Shown: positions 34,981-43,338, counted from the stretch's first letter. The stretch: 64,000 nucleotides of DNA from Fictibacillus halophilus (GCF_016401385.1 NZ_JAEACF010000001.1:2666001-2730000), one strand, 5' to 3'. A program made the numbers and translations. Notes: generated from the letters alone by a model not told the origin.

Positions 34981-36843
34981 ATGCCTGATTGGTCGTATCA
35001 TACCTTTTTTAAACCGCTTCTGTTTCGCATGAAATCAGAGACAAGCCGCGATCTCACTTTACATACGATGAACACCCTCGCCAAACTGCCATTTGGTGAT
35101 AAAATCATACAGTTTTTTGGCCATATGCAGCCAAGCAAAGAATTGGAACAAAAGCATGCTGAGATCACCTTTCCTTCACCTGTTGGCGTTAGTGGTGCAT
35201 TAGATCCTCATCTGAATGGGACAAAAGCGTTCACTAACCTTGGCTTCGGTTTTATTGAAGTAGGGCCGATTACCGTTCTGCCACAAATTTCAGAGAGATC
35301 TATTTTACGTGATATAGAAAAAGAAACATTGGTGTATGGAAATTTTCATGAAAATTTGGGTCTTGATGCCGCTTTAGTAAAACTTCAATCTTTGAAGAGA
35401 ACAACAATTCCACTGGGGATAATGATTAAGGGAGAAGCACTTCAGGAATATGAAAAGCTAGTTCAAAAGCTAGATGAACATGCTGCATTCTTTGTTATCG
35501 ATGCGCAAGGCGCTTCTTATTTAGACCATATTCGGGAGCTTACACCTAAACCTCTTGTATTGGAACTTACTCATAAAAAGGTGATGAACTTTACAGAAGA
35601 TATTCCTGTGGATGGATATATCATTCGTGAAGGAATTGAAAGGGATGATGGCGTCGAACTCGGACAGATGGAGATGCATCATCTAAAAGAAAGTATTCAA
35701 CAGCTATTACCTTATAACAAGCCGATTATAGCTTCTGGTGGCGTACATGAACCTAGTGATGCAATGGAACTTTTTAGGGCAGGCGCCTCTCTCATTCAGC
35801 TTCATAGCGGATTTGTTTATTCAGGACCAGGTCTTCCGAAGCGCATAAACGAACGGATTTTGTACGAAAAACATCCTATCTCTAAACCAGTTGAACAAAC
35901 AGGATGGATCTCCTTTTTCCTGATGGGACTTGGCGTTTTCATCGCAGGGATCATCGCTTTGATTATTGGACTAACAGAAGTTCTTCTGCCGTATGATGAA
36001 CAATATTTAGGTATACAAAAAGAAGAGATTCAGGCATTCAGTCATCATTTGTTCCATTTCATGTCTCATGATCGAATTTGTTTAGCAGGTGTTATGATAT
36101 CGGCAGGTTTTATGTTCATGCAGCTTTCGTATCATGGGATTCGGAATGGTGAACATTGGGCAAAAAAAGTGTATGTGATTGCTGCATCACTCGGTTTCTT
36201 AAACATCTTTTACTTTATGGGATTCGGCTATTTTGACAAGCTTCACTTTATTTATTACTTAATCATCCTTCCCTTTTTTCTTTATGGACTTTATCAAGCA
36301 CGAAACCTCACAACGGGATCAAAAGGGTTGAATCTGTATAACACGCTTTCTTGGAAAAGAAGTCAGCTTGGTCAGAGCTTATTTGTCATATCAGGTATGT
36401 GCTTGCTCTCTGCAGGAATCGTGATTTCCATCATCGGAATGAACGGTGTTTTTGTGAAAGAAGACTTAATGTTCTTCGCACTAACACCTGAACAAATCAC
36501 TGCGTTTAACGATAAGTTAATTCCATTAATCGCACACGATCGCGCTGGATTTGGCGGTGCTTTGATCTCAGAAGGATTTTTATTGTTAACCATAGCGTTA
36601 TGGGGATATCGTGAAGGTGCAAAATGGGTGTGGTGGACACTGACACTCGGCGGTTTGCCAGGATTTTTAACGGGTGTTGGGACACATTTTATGATTGGGT
36701 ACGACAATCACTTTCACCTTTCACCCGCTTATCTATTGTTTGTTTTTTATTTGGTTGGATTGGTTTACTCTTACCCTTATTTAAGTCGCAGTGGAGAGAA
36801 TAAAATGAATGCTGTATCTGTATTGAAAGCAGAAAAAGTGTAG
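34981..36843 (+). CDS. Dihydroorotate dehydrogenase-like domain fused to a duplicated membrane module
   Basis: 620 residues; AAGGAG 8 nt before ATG 34981. Residues 1-300 resemble the dihydroorotate dehydrogenase barrel: LGFGFIEVGPITVLPQ and the flavin phosphate site ASGGVHEPSDAMELFRAGAS, then QLHSGFVYSGPG. The usual AGFDKN (with the flavin-contacting lysine) reads SGALDPHLNG, so classical activity is doubtful. Residues 305-600 are about eight helices in two homologous halves, each with an HDR motif (HFMSHDRICLAG; PLIAHDRAGFGG) and SxGF. A membrane oxidoreductase passing electrons to a membrane partner is one guess. Confidence 0.7.
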   Translation: MPDWSYHTFFKPLLFRMKSETSRDLTLHTMNTLAKLPFGDKIIQFFGHMQPSKELEQKHAEITFPSPVGVSGALDPHLNGTKAFTNLGFGFIEVGPITVLPQISERSILRDIEKETLVYGNFHENLGLDAALVKLQSLKRTTIPLGIMIKGEALQEYEKLVQKLDEHAAFFVIDAQGASYLDHIRELTPKPLVLELTHKKVMNFTEDIPVDGYIIREGIERDDGVELGQMEMHHLKESIQQLLPYNKPIIASGGVHEPSDAMELFRAGASLIQLHSGFVYSGPGLPKRINERILYEKHPISKPVEQTGWISFFLMGLGVFIAGIIALIIGLTEVLLPYDEQYLGIQKEEIQAFSHHLFHFMSHDRICLAGVMISAGFMFMQLSYHGIRNGEHWAKKVYVIAASLGFLNIFYFMGFGYFDKLHFIYYLIILPFFLYGLYQARNLTTGSKGLNLYNTLSWKRSQLGQSLFVISGMCLLSAGIVISIIGMNGVFVKEDLMFFALTPEQITAFNDKLIPLIAHDRAGFGGALISEGFLLLTIALWGYREGAKWVWWTLTLGGLPGFLTGVGTHFMIGYDNHFHLSPAYLLFVFYLVGLVYSYPYLSRSGENKMNAVSVLKAEKV

Positions 36844-36867
36844 ACATGGAGTCTGCACTTTTTTTCA
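36836..36867 (+). terminator. Terminator of the dehydrogenase-like gene, possibly bidirectional
   Basis: GTGTAGAC / GTCTGCAC stem (one wobble) around a short loop, with a T run after it and an A run before it. The dinB-like stop codon lies within. Confidence 0.7.
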
Positions 36868-37347
36868 TTTTGCTTGTGATTGTCTTTGAAGGTGAAGTGC
36901 TTTACGTATAGCAAGGATCGTGCCTAAATGAAGACCTTCATGATAAAACGTTCGTGGCAGCACTTCCGCATAGGTGTTCATTCCGAGCTCAGTTGGTTCA
37001 TCTAATTCTTGATCTAGACGATGACCAAACTGCTCCTGAATCACTTGAACCTGCTCCATCAACCGGTGGCGAAGCTCTTGAAGCGTTGGAGGTGTCTGCT
37101 GCCAATCCTCTGGCTTCGTTCCAAACCCGAATAACTCGCGATAATAAATGGGTGCCGGGTTATCTTCACGTGTTTTATGATACAGCCAATCGTACTGATC
37201 CAAAAAAATATGCCCCAAATTCCAACGGATGTTGTTGTTGAAACCCTCAGGAACAAAATCCGCTTCCTCCTCAGTGAGTCCTTCCACAGCACTCAGTGTG
37301 TTGTGGCGAAAAGCTACGAGTTGTTTTAACAGGATATCGTTTTTCAT
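36865..37347 (-). CDS. DinB-superfamily protein
   Basis: Start at ATG 37347, GGAG 10 nt before; 160 residues. Four helices with metal ligands at the usual DinB places: NLGHIFLDQYDWLYH early and FYHEGLHLGTI late. Members are metal-binding thiol transferases or stress proteins (bacillithiol S-transferase-like). The exact role is unknown. The 21-bp repeats start just upstream. Confidence 0.85.
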   Translation of the reverse strand: MKNDILLKQLVAFRHNTLSAVEGLTEEEADFVPEGFNNNIRWNLGHIFLDQYDWLYHKTREDNPAPIYYRELFGFGTKPEDWQQTPPTLQELRHRLMEQVQVIQEQFGHRLDQELDEPTELGMNTYAEVLPRTFYHEGLHLGTILAIRKALHLQRQSQAK

Positions 37348-37369
37348 GGTTAGTGGCTCCTTCATTTAA

Positions 37370-37490
37370 AATATATCGGCGAGAATTAGTTTTTATCGGC
37401 GAGTTTCAGAATATATCGGCAAGAATCCATTTTTATCGGCGAGTTTCAAATTATATCGACAAAATTTTGATTATATCGGCAAGTTTCCTA
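37370..37490. repeat. Tandem repeat, about six units of 20-21 bp (type TATCGGCGAGTTTC)
   Basis: Imperfect units TATCGGCGAG or TATCGGCAAG plus about 11 variable AT-rich nt, between the dinB-like gene and the hpf terminator. Units alternate slightly in the variable part. The sequence is unlike the repeats at 25.5 kb and 39.7 kb but the period is the same. Confidence 0.8.
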
Positions 37491-37500
37491 TCTCAAACTT

Positions 37501-37532
37501 AAAACACACCCCAAAGTGTCATGGGGTGTGTA
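37501..37532 (-). terminator. Terminator of hpf
   Basis: ACACACCCCA / TGGGGTGTGT, a 10-bp perfect stem on the minus strand, followed by TTTT. Confidence 0.88.
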
Positions 37533-37549
37533 GTCTATTTTTGTATATG

Positions 37550-38104
37550 TTAGTTCGTTCCCGCAATCAGTCCATATTTGCCGTCTTTACGTCTGTACAC
37601 GACGTTCATCTCACCAGTTTCGGCATTGTTATAGACGAAGAAACTGTGGCCAAGTAAATCCATTTGGAGAATGGCTTCCTCTGTGTCCATTGGTTTCAGA
37701 TCGAATCGTTTTTCACGAACAATCTCAAAATCTTCATCTTCCTCTAACAGAGCCGTTGATACGCCTTCTGTACCGTTAGCAAACATGTGCTTTGTGCCTT
37801 CAGCATTTCTAAATTTACGGTTTACTTTTGTTTTGTGTTTTCGAATTTGACGCTCTAATTTTTCTACCACCAAATCAATCGCAGCGTATAAATCCAAATG
37901 ACGTTCCTCTGCACGAAGCAGCAGGCCCTTCATCGGTATCGTTACCTCAATGGATTGTTCATTGTTGTACACCTTCAGATTGACATGTACTTCAGAGTTC
38001 GGAGTTTCGTTAAAGTACTTTGTGAGTTTCGTCACCTTTTTCTCAACGTAAGCCCTAATGGCTTCTGTCACCTCGATGTTTTCTCCACGAATGTTAAAAT
38101 GCAT
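37550..38104 (-). CDS. hpf: Long-form ribosome hibernation promoting factor
   Basis: 184 residues. The N-terminal part (1-100) is the ribosome-binding fold (MHFNIRGENIEVTEAIRAYV, then EKKVTKL). The C-terminal part (about 125-184, MDTEEAILQMDLLGHSFFVY, GKYGLI) is the dimerisation tail that makes 100S ribosomes in Gram-positives. AAAGGAGG precedes ATG 38104. B. subtilis hpf (yvyD) is read by sigma-B and sigma-H; a sigma-B-like promoter is visible just upstream here. Confidence 0.95.
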   Translation of the reverse strand: MHFNIRGENIEVTEAIRAYVEKKVTKLTKYFNETPNSEVHVNLKVYNNEQSIEVTIPMKGLLLRAEERHLDLYAAIDLVVEKLERQIRKHKTKVNRKFRNAEGTKHMFANGTEGVSTALLEEDEDFEIVREKRFDLKPMDTEEAILQMDLLGHSFFVYNNAETGEMNVVYRRKDGKYGLIAGTN

Positions 38105-38144
38105 AACTTAACTCCTCCTTTCGGTGATGTATATATATTTCGAT

Positions 38145-38170
38145 ATACCCCAAAAGAATTCCTCCGTAAC
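38145..38170 (-). promoter_or_regulatory. Candidate sigma-B promoter of hpf
   Basis: On the minus strand GTTACG (38170-38165), 14 nt, then GGGTAT (38150-38145). The -10 is the sigma-B consensus and the -35 matches in GTT. The start of transcription would fall about 30 nt before the ATG. Confidence 0.5.
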
Positions 38171-38321
38171 ATTTAAAATATTTTGACAATATTTTTACAC
38201 TATCGACAAAATCTTTACAATGGTGAAAAACCTTATGTTATCGGGTTAAAATCTGATCAGCTAGCTAAATGAGAACGAAAAATAAATTTCACTTACATTC
38301 TGCTAGTTCAAAACTATGTGG

Positions 38322-38407
38322 TATACTAGGAATTAACCTTTGAAGCTTTAAGACATTTTACAAAACCTGTTCCATCACCCTACTCGAACTGTTGAGTGGG
38401 GTTTTTT
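38322..38407 (+). ncRNA. Candidate small RNA of about 75 nt between hpf and the cold-shock gene
   Basis: An extended -10 (TGG-TATACT, 38319-38327) is followed about 50 nt later by a terminator, CCCTACTC / GAGTGGGG plus six T residues (38378-38407). No gene lies between and both neighbours are on the other strand, so the promoter and terminator serve something else. The -35 is weak. The transcript would begin near 38334. It fits no RNA family I know. Confidence 0.4.
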
Positions 38408-38430
38408 CATGTAATATTTTTAGACAAAAC

Positions 38431-38462
38431 AAAAAAACAGGCTCTAAAGAGAACCTGTTTTC
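38431..38462 (-). terminator. Terminator of the first cold-shock gene
   Basis: AAACAGGTTCTC and GAGCCTGTTT pair imperfectly on the minus strand, followed by a run of T. Confidence 0.85.
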
Positions 38463-38474
38463 ATATAACGAAGC

Positions 38475-38675
38475 TTATGCTTTTTGAACGTTAGCAGCTT
38501 GAGCGCCACGAGCACCTTGCTCAACTTCGAAAGTTACTTTTTGACCTTCGTCTAAAGATTTGAAACCATCAGTTTGGATAGCTGAGAAATGTACGAATAC
38601 ATCGTCTCCGTTTTCGCGCTCGATGAATCCGAAACCTTTTTCTGCGTTAAACCATTTTACTGTACCTTGTTCCAT
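38475..38675 (-). CDS. Cold-shock protein (CspB/CspD type)
   Basis: 66 residues: [20 protein letters not shown] with RNA-binding motifs KGFGFIE (RNP1) and VFVHFSAI (RNP2), ending AANVQKA. It is an RNA chaperone with a single cold-shock domain. GGAGGC precedes ATG 38675. About 240 nt upstream are free and could hold the cold-responsive leader usual for such genes. Confidence 0.95.
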   Translation of the reverse strand: MEQGTVKWFNAEKGFGFIERENGDDVFVHFSAIQTDGFKSLDEGQKVTFEVEQGARGAQAANVQKA

Positions 38676-38860
38676 GTTTGTTGCCTCCTAGTGCGTTACC
38701 ACACGATATATTGCTACTCTTGCCCAAAGTATTGCTAAAGAAGAAAAGTCGAAACTCATACACTCTTTTACGCCGAACAAAAATAATCTATACCCATCAT
38801 AACAGTGATTGCGTTATGTTGCAAACGAATCATTCATAATAAGAAATATTTTCTAAAAAT

Positions 38861-38888
38861 AAAAACCCGCCTGCGTGAACAGACGGGA
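38861..38888 (-). terminator. Terminator of the second cold-shock gene
   Basis: CCCGTCTG / CAGGCGGG stem on the minus strand followed by TTTTTATTTTT. Confidence 0.85.
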
Positions 38889-38915
38889 GTAAAAGTATGG
38901 TCATATTGCCTGGAA

Positions 38916-39113
38916 TTATAGTTTAGTTACGTTTGCCGCTTGAGGCCCACGAGCTCCATCTACAATATCAAACTCGACTTGCTGACCTTCATCAAGGCTT
39001 TTGAATCCTTCAGTGTTGATTGCAGAGAAGTGTACGAACACATCGTCTCCGTCTTCGCGCTCGATAAATCCAAAACCTTTTTCTGCGTTAAACCATTTTA
39101 CTTTTCCTAACAT
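38916..39113 (-). CDS. Cold-shock protein, second copy
   Basis: I start at ATG 39113 ([20 protein letters not shown]), which gives the normal 65 residues; a longer frame upstream is noise. RNP1 (KGFGFIE) and RNP2 (VFVHFSAI) are intact. It is about three quarters identical to the neighbour at 38475-38675 and lies in the same orientation, so the pair looks like a tandem duplication. Confidence 0.93.
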   Translation of the reverse strand: MLGKVKWFNAEKGFGFIEREDGDDVFVHFSAINTEGFKSLDEGQQVEFDIVDGARGPQAANVTKL

Positions 39114-39421
39114 GCCTTTCACAATCCCTTCATCATGCGAATCTTTGTATAGATCTTCTATACACTTTATAGTATGACATATACCCAAAAAAGTTGTCAA
39201 AGGCTTAAGATTAGCGAAAAATAAGAAGTTTTGTCGAAAAAACTTTATGATAATTATTGAATAAAAATACATTAAATAGCTCTTATATGCATCATTCACT
39301 CACCTTCGCCGCCGCTCATTTTTCAGATTCTATTTGTTACTTCTAATCCAAGCTTGGCCACATATAATGCACTATACAGCGAAGGAACATTAAACAGTTG
39401 TTTAAAAGGAGGCAATGGACG

Positions 39422-39694
39422 TTGCTGCAAATGATTGAAAAAGTCGTACTAGCTATGGCGGCCATTCGTATTTTATCAGGTACTTTAGAGATTACCGCAG
39501 CGCTATTCATGCTGCATTACAATACGGTAGAACGAGCTCTCGTTATCAATTCCATGCTTTCCATCATCGGCCCGATCATCTTTTTCTCCACGATGACGCT
39601 CGGAATCTATGGATTATCAACGAAATTGTCATTCGGAAGCTTGATCTGGATCATGCTTGGCGTCGTTTGTATTGTTTATGGGATAAAGAGATAG
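39422..39694 (+). CDS. YqhV-like (DUF2619) membrane protein
   Basis: TTG 39422 is the likely start: AAAGGAGG stands 9 nt before it, while the ATG between them is out of frame and short. 90 residues with three hydrophobic helices (MIEKVVLAMAAIRILSGTLE; VINSMLSIIGPIIFFSTMTL; LIWIMLGVVCIVYGI). This matches the YqhV family of Bacillus, role unknown (yqhV lies near the spoIIIA operon in B. subtilis). Confidence 0.75.
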   Translation: MLQMIEKVVLAMAAIRILSGTLEITAALFMLHYNTVERALVINSMLSIIGPIIFFSTMTLGIYGLSTKLSFGSLIWIMLGVVCIVYGIKR

Positions 39695-39704
39695 TTGTAA
39701 GTAA

Positions 39705-39800
39705 CCTCATTTCAAATAATCTCGCAGTAACTGCAAGTATTCTCACGAAAATCACTGTTAATCTCACGAGAATTTTTATAATCTCACGAAAAGGCCAATA
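39705..39800. repeat. Tandem repeat, about four units of 20-21 bp (type AATCTCACGAAAA)
   Basis: Units start AATCTCGC, ATTCTCAC, AATCTCAC, AATCTCAC at 20-21-nt steps, between the YqhV-like gene and citR. This is a third unrelated sequence with the same period as the repeats at 25.5 and 37.4 kb. Confidence 0.7.
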
Positions 39801-39830
39801 TAAACGCGAGTCGACAAACTGACAACAACC

Positions 39831-40709
39831 TTAAAACCGATATCCAGACAAATACGTTAGAAACTCTTTTTGTTTACCATGATTGTACTTCGTTAACGCA
39901 TAGGTATGAGCATCCGGAATATCGACTGAATAGCAGTCCACCTCTAGCAATCGTCCTTCTAACAGCTCTCTTCTTACTGTTGATAACGGTAAGAACGAAA
40001 TTCCTAACCCTTCCGCAATAAAGCGCTTTGTAATGTGAATCTGAGACACCTTCATCATCCGCACGCCGGGATAACGGGATTTAACACGTTTGCAGAGATC
40101 ATCCCAATATCCTGGATGGTTATGGGTTAGAAGATAGTTTGAGAGCAGCACTTCTTTTTCATCCAGCGGAGGAGCTGCTTCAAAATCCAGCCCATCGTGC
40201 GGTGCCACTAAAACGATTTTGTCTTGATAAAGCATCTGACTCGTAATTTCAGAGTGCGTACTTCCTAAACAAGAAAGCCCAAGGTCCACATCCTCGTTTA
40301 AAACCGCTTCTTCAATATCTTCTGAATCAATGATCTTTATCGATATCTCCACATCGGGATTGGCTTTTACATATCGTTTCAAAACAGAGGGCAGAATCGT
40401 ATCTGCAATAAGAGGTGAGATTCCGATACAAAGCTTCGTATCATAGCCTTGCTGAAACGCATTAAGATCCTGTAGTCCACTTTCATACACTTCCATCAGT
40501 TTTCTCGCATGCTGCAGGTACCTTCTCCCTTCCGCCGTCAGCTTCACTCTTCTTCCATCACGTAAAAATAGAGCCATCCCTAATTCAGACTCCAGCATTT
40601 TTATATGTATAGAAACAGAGGGTTGTGAAACGTGTAAAATTTCAGATGTTCTTCTGAAATTCTCGCATTCTGCAGCAGTGATAAAAGTTTGTAGCCAGGT
40701 AAACTCCAT
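39831..40709 (-). CDS. citR: CitR-like LysR-family regulator
   Basis: 292 residues. Winged helix-turn-helix at residues 1-60 (NFRRTSEILHVSQPSVSIHI), then a periplasmic-binding-like effector domain (about 90-290). It is divergent from a citrate synthase gene with about 95 nt between, exactly as citR and citA in B. subtilis, where CitR represses citA. The effector is not known. Start at ATG 40709 after GGAGGGG. Confidence 0.85.
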   Translation of the reverse strand: MEFTWLQTFITAAECENFRRTSEILHVSQPSVSIHIKMLESELGMALFLRDGRRVKLTAEGRRYLQHARKLMEVYESGLQDLNAFQQGYDTKLCIGISPLIADTILPSVLKRYVKANPDVEISIKIIDSEDIEEAVLNEDVDLGLSCLGSTHSEITSQMLYQDKIVLVAPHDGLDFEAAPPLDEKEVLLSNYLLTHNHPGYWDDLCKRVKSRYPGVRMMKVSQIHITKRFIAEGLGISFLPLSTVRRELLEGRLLEVDCYSVDIPDAHTYALTKYNHGKQKEFLTYLSGYRF

Positions 40710-40823
40710 ACTTTTGATCCCCTCCCTGATTATTATTTTTTATCAAATCAATCAAAAACAATTAATATCATATATCAACTTCTTCTTATACAATGATACT
40801 AAATAATGGAAGGAGTGAAAACC

Positions 40824-41930
40824 ATGATGCAAAAAGGACTTAAAGGAATCGTTGCAGCGGAAACAGCGATTAGTCATATTGATGGTACAGAGGGTAAGCT
40901 CATTTATAGAGGTTACGCGATTGGTGACCTTACTTCACGTTTCTCGTTTGAAGAAGTGGCGCACCTTCTTTGGTTCGGTGAACTCCCTGATAAAAATCAA
41001 TTACAAAAGCTTAAAGTTGAGCTGATAAAAAATCGAGAGCTCCCTCTTCATATAAAACACATTTTAGACCATCTGCCTAAAGATATGGATTTGATGAGTG
41101 TAATCCGAACCGCCATTTCGTCTGAAGATGTGGCAAGTTATGGATGGAAGCCAAGCGTATCACAAGCCATTCGGTTAACGAGTCTTGTTCCGACCATCAT
41201 TTGCTATTGGACACGTCTTTTAAATGGTAAGCCTTTTGTTGAGGCATCTACCGAGTTAAGTCATGTTGAAAACTATCTATATATGCTGACAGGAGATATA
41301 CCAACCAAAGCTCATACACTAGCACTTGAAACGTATATGATTCTAACGCTCGAGCACGGAATGAACGCCTCCACTTTTTCGGCTCGGGTTACAGCATCGA
41401 CCGAATCGGATATGGTTTCAGCTGCAACATCTGCAATCGGAACGATGAAAGGACCTCTTCATGGCGGAGCACCTTCAGGAGTCATTGATTTACTAGACGA
41501 AGTTCGAAAAGTTGGAAGTGCTGAACAAGTGATACGAGGTAAATTAGAGAATGGAGAAAAGCTCATGGGATTCGGTCACCGTGTTTATAAAACTCACGAT
41601 CCACGAGCTGTTGCACTAAAGGCAAAACTTTTAGAGTTAGTCGGTGAAGATGAGTGGTTAGATCTCGCGCTTGAAGTAGAAACAATGGCGATCGCGTTGC
41701 TCGAGGAATACAAACCGGGCAGAGCGTTGTATACGAACGTTGAATTTTACGCCGCAGCGATTATGAAAGCGATCGACCTAGATTCTGCTTTATTCACCCC
41801 TACCTTTACAGCAAGTCGAATGGTGGGATGGACCGCTCACATTTTGGAGCAATCAGAAGACAACACGATTTACCGTCCACAGTCTGTATATACAGGGAAG
41901 TTTCACGATAAAGTTACAATTAACGAATAG
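40824..41930 (+). CDS. citA: Citrate synthase (CitA-like)
   Basis: ATG 40824 (or 40827) follows AAGGAGTG; about 368 residues. Catalytic histidines lie in LHGGAPSG and GFGHRVYKTHDPRA, and the aspartate region follows in AAIMKAIDLDSALFTPTFTA. All are in the normal order for a small Gram-positive citrate synthase. It condenses acetyl-CoA with oxaloacetate. The divergent LysR gene points to CitA, the minor enzyme, rather than CitZ, which sits with icd and mdh. Confidence 0.93.
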   Translation: MMQKGLKGIVAAETAISHIDGTEGKLIYRGYAIGDLTSRFSFEEVAHLLWFGELPDKNQLQKLKVELIKNRELPLHIKHILDHLPKDMDLMSVIRTAISSEDVASYGWKPSVSQAIRLTSLVPTIICYWTRLLNGKPFVEASTELSHVENYLYMLTGDIPTKAHTLALETYMILTLEHGMNASTFSARVTASTESDMVSAATSAIGTMKGPLHGGAPSGVIDLLDEVRKVGSAEQVIRGKLENGEKLMGFGHRVYKTHDPRAVALKAKLLELVGEDEWLDLALEVETMAIALLEEYKPGRALYTNVEFYAAAIMKAIDLDSALFTPTFTASRMVGWTAHILEQSEDNTIYRPQSVYTGKFHDKVTINE

Positions 41931-42005
41931 CCATTCCATATAGAAGCATCTCTAATCTCAATGGTAAAATAAAGTAAGAACCGCTCGAGAAAGAGGTGCT
42001 TTTTA

Positions 42006-42161
42006 GTGATTCTGAAATCAATTCTATACAGAAAAGATAAGAAACAAGAAGGATATCCATTTCAACTTCCACTTTTTCAATCCTTAGAGTCTCTTCACTT
42101 TCAAAAACCTGTCACCATCAGAAATGAAAGAATCGGCGTTACAAGAATTAGCAAACATTGA
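42006..42161 (+). pseudogene. Remnant of an AAA-ATPase-like gene, N-terminal 51 codons
   Basis: GTG 42006, GAGGTG 8 nt before, then a frame whose text (LKSILYRKDKKQEGYPFQLP, then LFQSLESLHFQKPVTI) resembles the start of small AAA/ABC-type ATPases that continue into a Walker A motif. Here the text breaks off where GENGxGKS should stand and a stop follows. It is probably a truncated gene; a genuine short protein is less likely. Confidence 0.4.
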
Positions 42162-42256
42162 CTGCAAGACGCCAGGGACTTAACTAGTTAGTAATTAGAC
42201 AAAAAAAGTGACGCATGAATAAAACTAATCATGAATTAGCTCCTGTTAAAAAATGA

Positions 42257-42420
42257 TTATCTTTCTAACTTTTGTAAGATATCTAAAGTCTTCAAATTGT
42301 TATGATAACCAATTAAGTTTCCATAACCGAAGTCTTTAGTAGCTTTTACAGAAATCTTGTTGACGTTTTGATGGTGGTAAATACTTTTTTGACATGCTCC
42401 TCAGTGATTGCCAAAATTCT
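42257..42420 (-). pseudogene. Gene remnant, C-terminal part
   Basis: Two overlapping frames read sensibly (ITEEHVKKVFTTIKT, then KATKDFGYGNLIGYHNNLKT) and end at TAA 42257. It looks like one small helical protein with a frameshift near 42330. Family unknown. It lies directly downstream of the recombinase fragment. Confidence 0.3.
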
Positions 42421-42433
42421 AATAGCATTACCG

Positions 42434-42655
42434 TCAATTTACTTCTGGGTATCCGATGTCTGAAAAAGAGAGTTTGTTTTCAGCTAAATAATCAAGCAGC
42501 GTCTTTGCATTGGCTCGGTACGCTCGCTTTGTATGTTCGGAGAACTCTTTACCTTTTACAAAAACGCGCGCAAAAAAGAACATCTCGATAAAATCCCGTT
42601 CGCTCGCTTCTCTCAAGTTGAAATTTCGATCTTCATCTAAAAAGTTCTTATTTTT
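42434..42655 (-). pseudogene. N-terminal fragment of a tyrosine-recombinase-like integrase
   Basis: The frame reads FLDEDRNFNLREASERDFIE, then KEFSEHTKRAYRANAKTLLD and YLAENKLSFSDIGYPEV before a stop. The SEHTKRAYRANAKTLLDYL stretch is the helix pair of the N-terminal core-binding domain of phage-type integrases and Xer proteins. The catalytic domain (R..HxxR..Y) is absent. No good start is seen. It is the only recombinase-like text of this type in the window. Confidence 0.5.
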
Positions 42656-43006
42656 CCAAATTATATATCAACTCTTTACGGTTTCCAGTTTATTCTTGTG
42701 GCTCTCCTCACATTGTGAAAATAGAATCAACTTATTTTCATTTAGTTTTAGGTATTAAGTATTTAATCCATTTAAATAGGATGACGTACCTGACAGATTA
42801 CTATATACATATTATCAGTTAATTTCTTAAAACAATAAGGATAATACATCCTTATCTTTATTGTTATTAATAAGTATAAATTACGAACTAACGTTCCGGA
42901 AAATATTTAATTATTGAATAGTCAGATAATTAAATGGTAGAATTTATGAAAATCAGTAATTCTTTATTTAAATACATAAACTGGAAAAATTTCATATTGG
43001 GGTGAT
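42656..43006. other. AT-rich intergenic stretch without supported genes
   Basis: About 350 nt, very AT-rich. I see no gene, repeat or strong promoter, except that the AbrB-like gene promoter must lie at its right end. Confidence 0.4.
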
Positions 43007-43009
43007 ATG

Positions 43010-43294
43010 ATGTCGGTGTTATTAAAGAAATGCTATGACAACAAGAAAGGCTATTTTTACATCCCTGTGGTGTGGAGCGAGGAATTTCAGTTTGAAGTGG
43101 GAGGAAAAGTTAGTCTAGGTATTGAGGATGATAAAATTGTAATTGATAAACATACTAATCGAAGATATACACAGTTGATAGGTGTGAGGGGTAGGATTAC
43201 GATACCTGTAGAGATAAGAGAAGTACTTAAAGATCAAACGTATCAAATGTTAGTTAAGCAAGATACGGAACAAATTATATTAATACCAGCCTAA
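43010..43294 (+). CDS. AbrB/SpoVT-like protein with two swapped-hairpin-like halves
   Basis: ATG 43007 or 43010 after GGGGTG; about 95 residues. The second half (GVRGRITIPVEIREVLKDQT) is a clear AbrB-type DNA-binding strand-helix unit. The first half (DNKKGYFYIPVVWSEEFQFE, LGIEDDKIVID) has the same pattern, so the protein may be an internal pair. Such proteins are transition-state regulators or antitoxins; no toxin gene follows. A decayed relative is at 52911-53172. Confidence 0.65.
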   Translation: MSVLLKKCYDNKKGYFYIPVVWSEEFQFEVGGKVSLGIEDDKIVIDKHTNRRYTQLIGVRGRITIPVEIREVLKDQTYQMLVKQDTEQIILIPA

Positions 43295-43302
43295 ACCTTT
43301 TT

Positions 43303-43338
43303 AAAAAACACATCTATCTAATTATGTGTGTTTTTTGT
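43303..43338 (+). terminator. Terminator of the AbrB-like gene
   Basis: AAAACACAT / ATGTGTGTTTT stem, then six T residues. Confidence 0.8.

Noticed and set aside
38916..39299. Long N-terminal extension of the second cold-shock protein
   Set aside because: The extra 62 residues have no family likeness; ATG 39113 gives the normal size.
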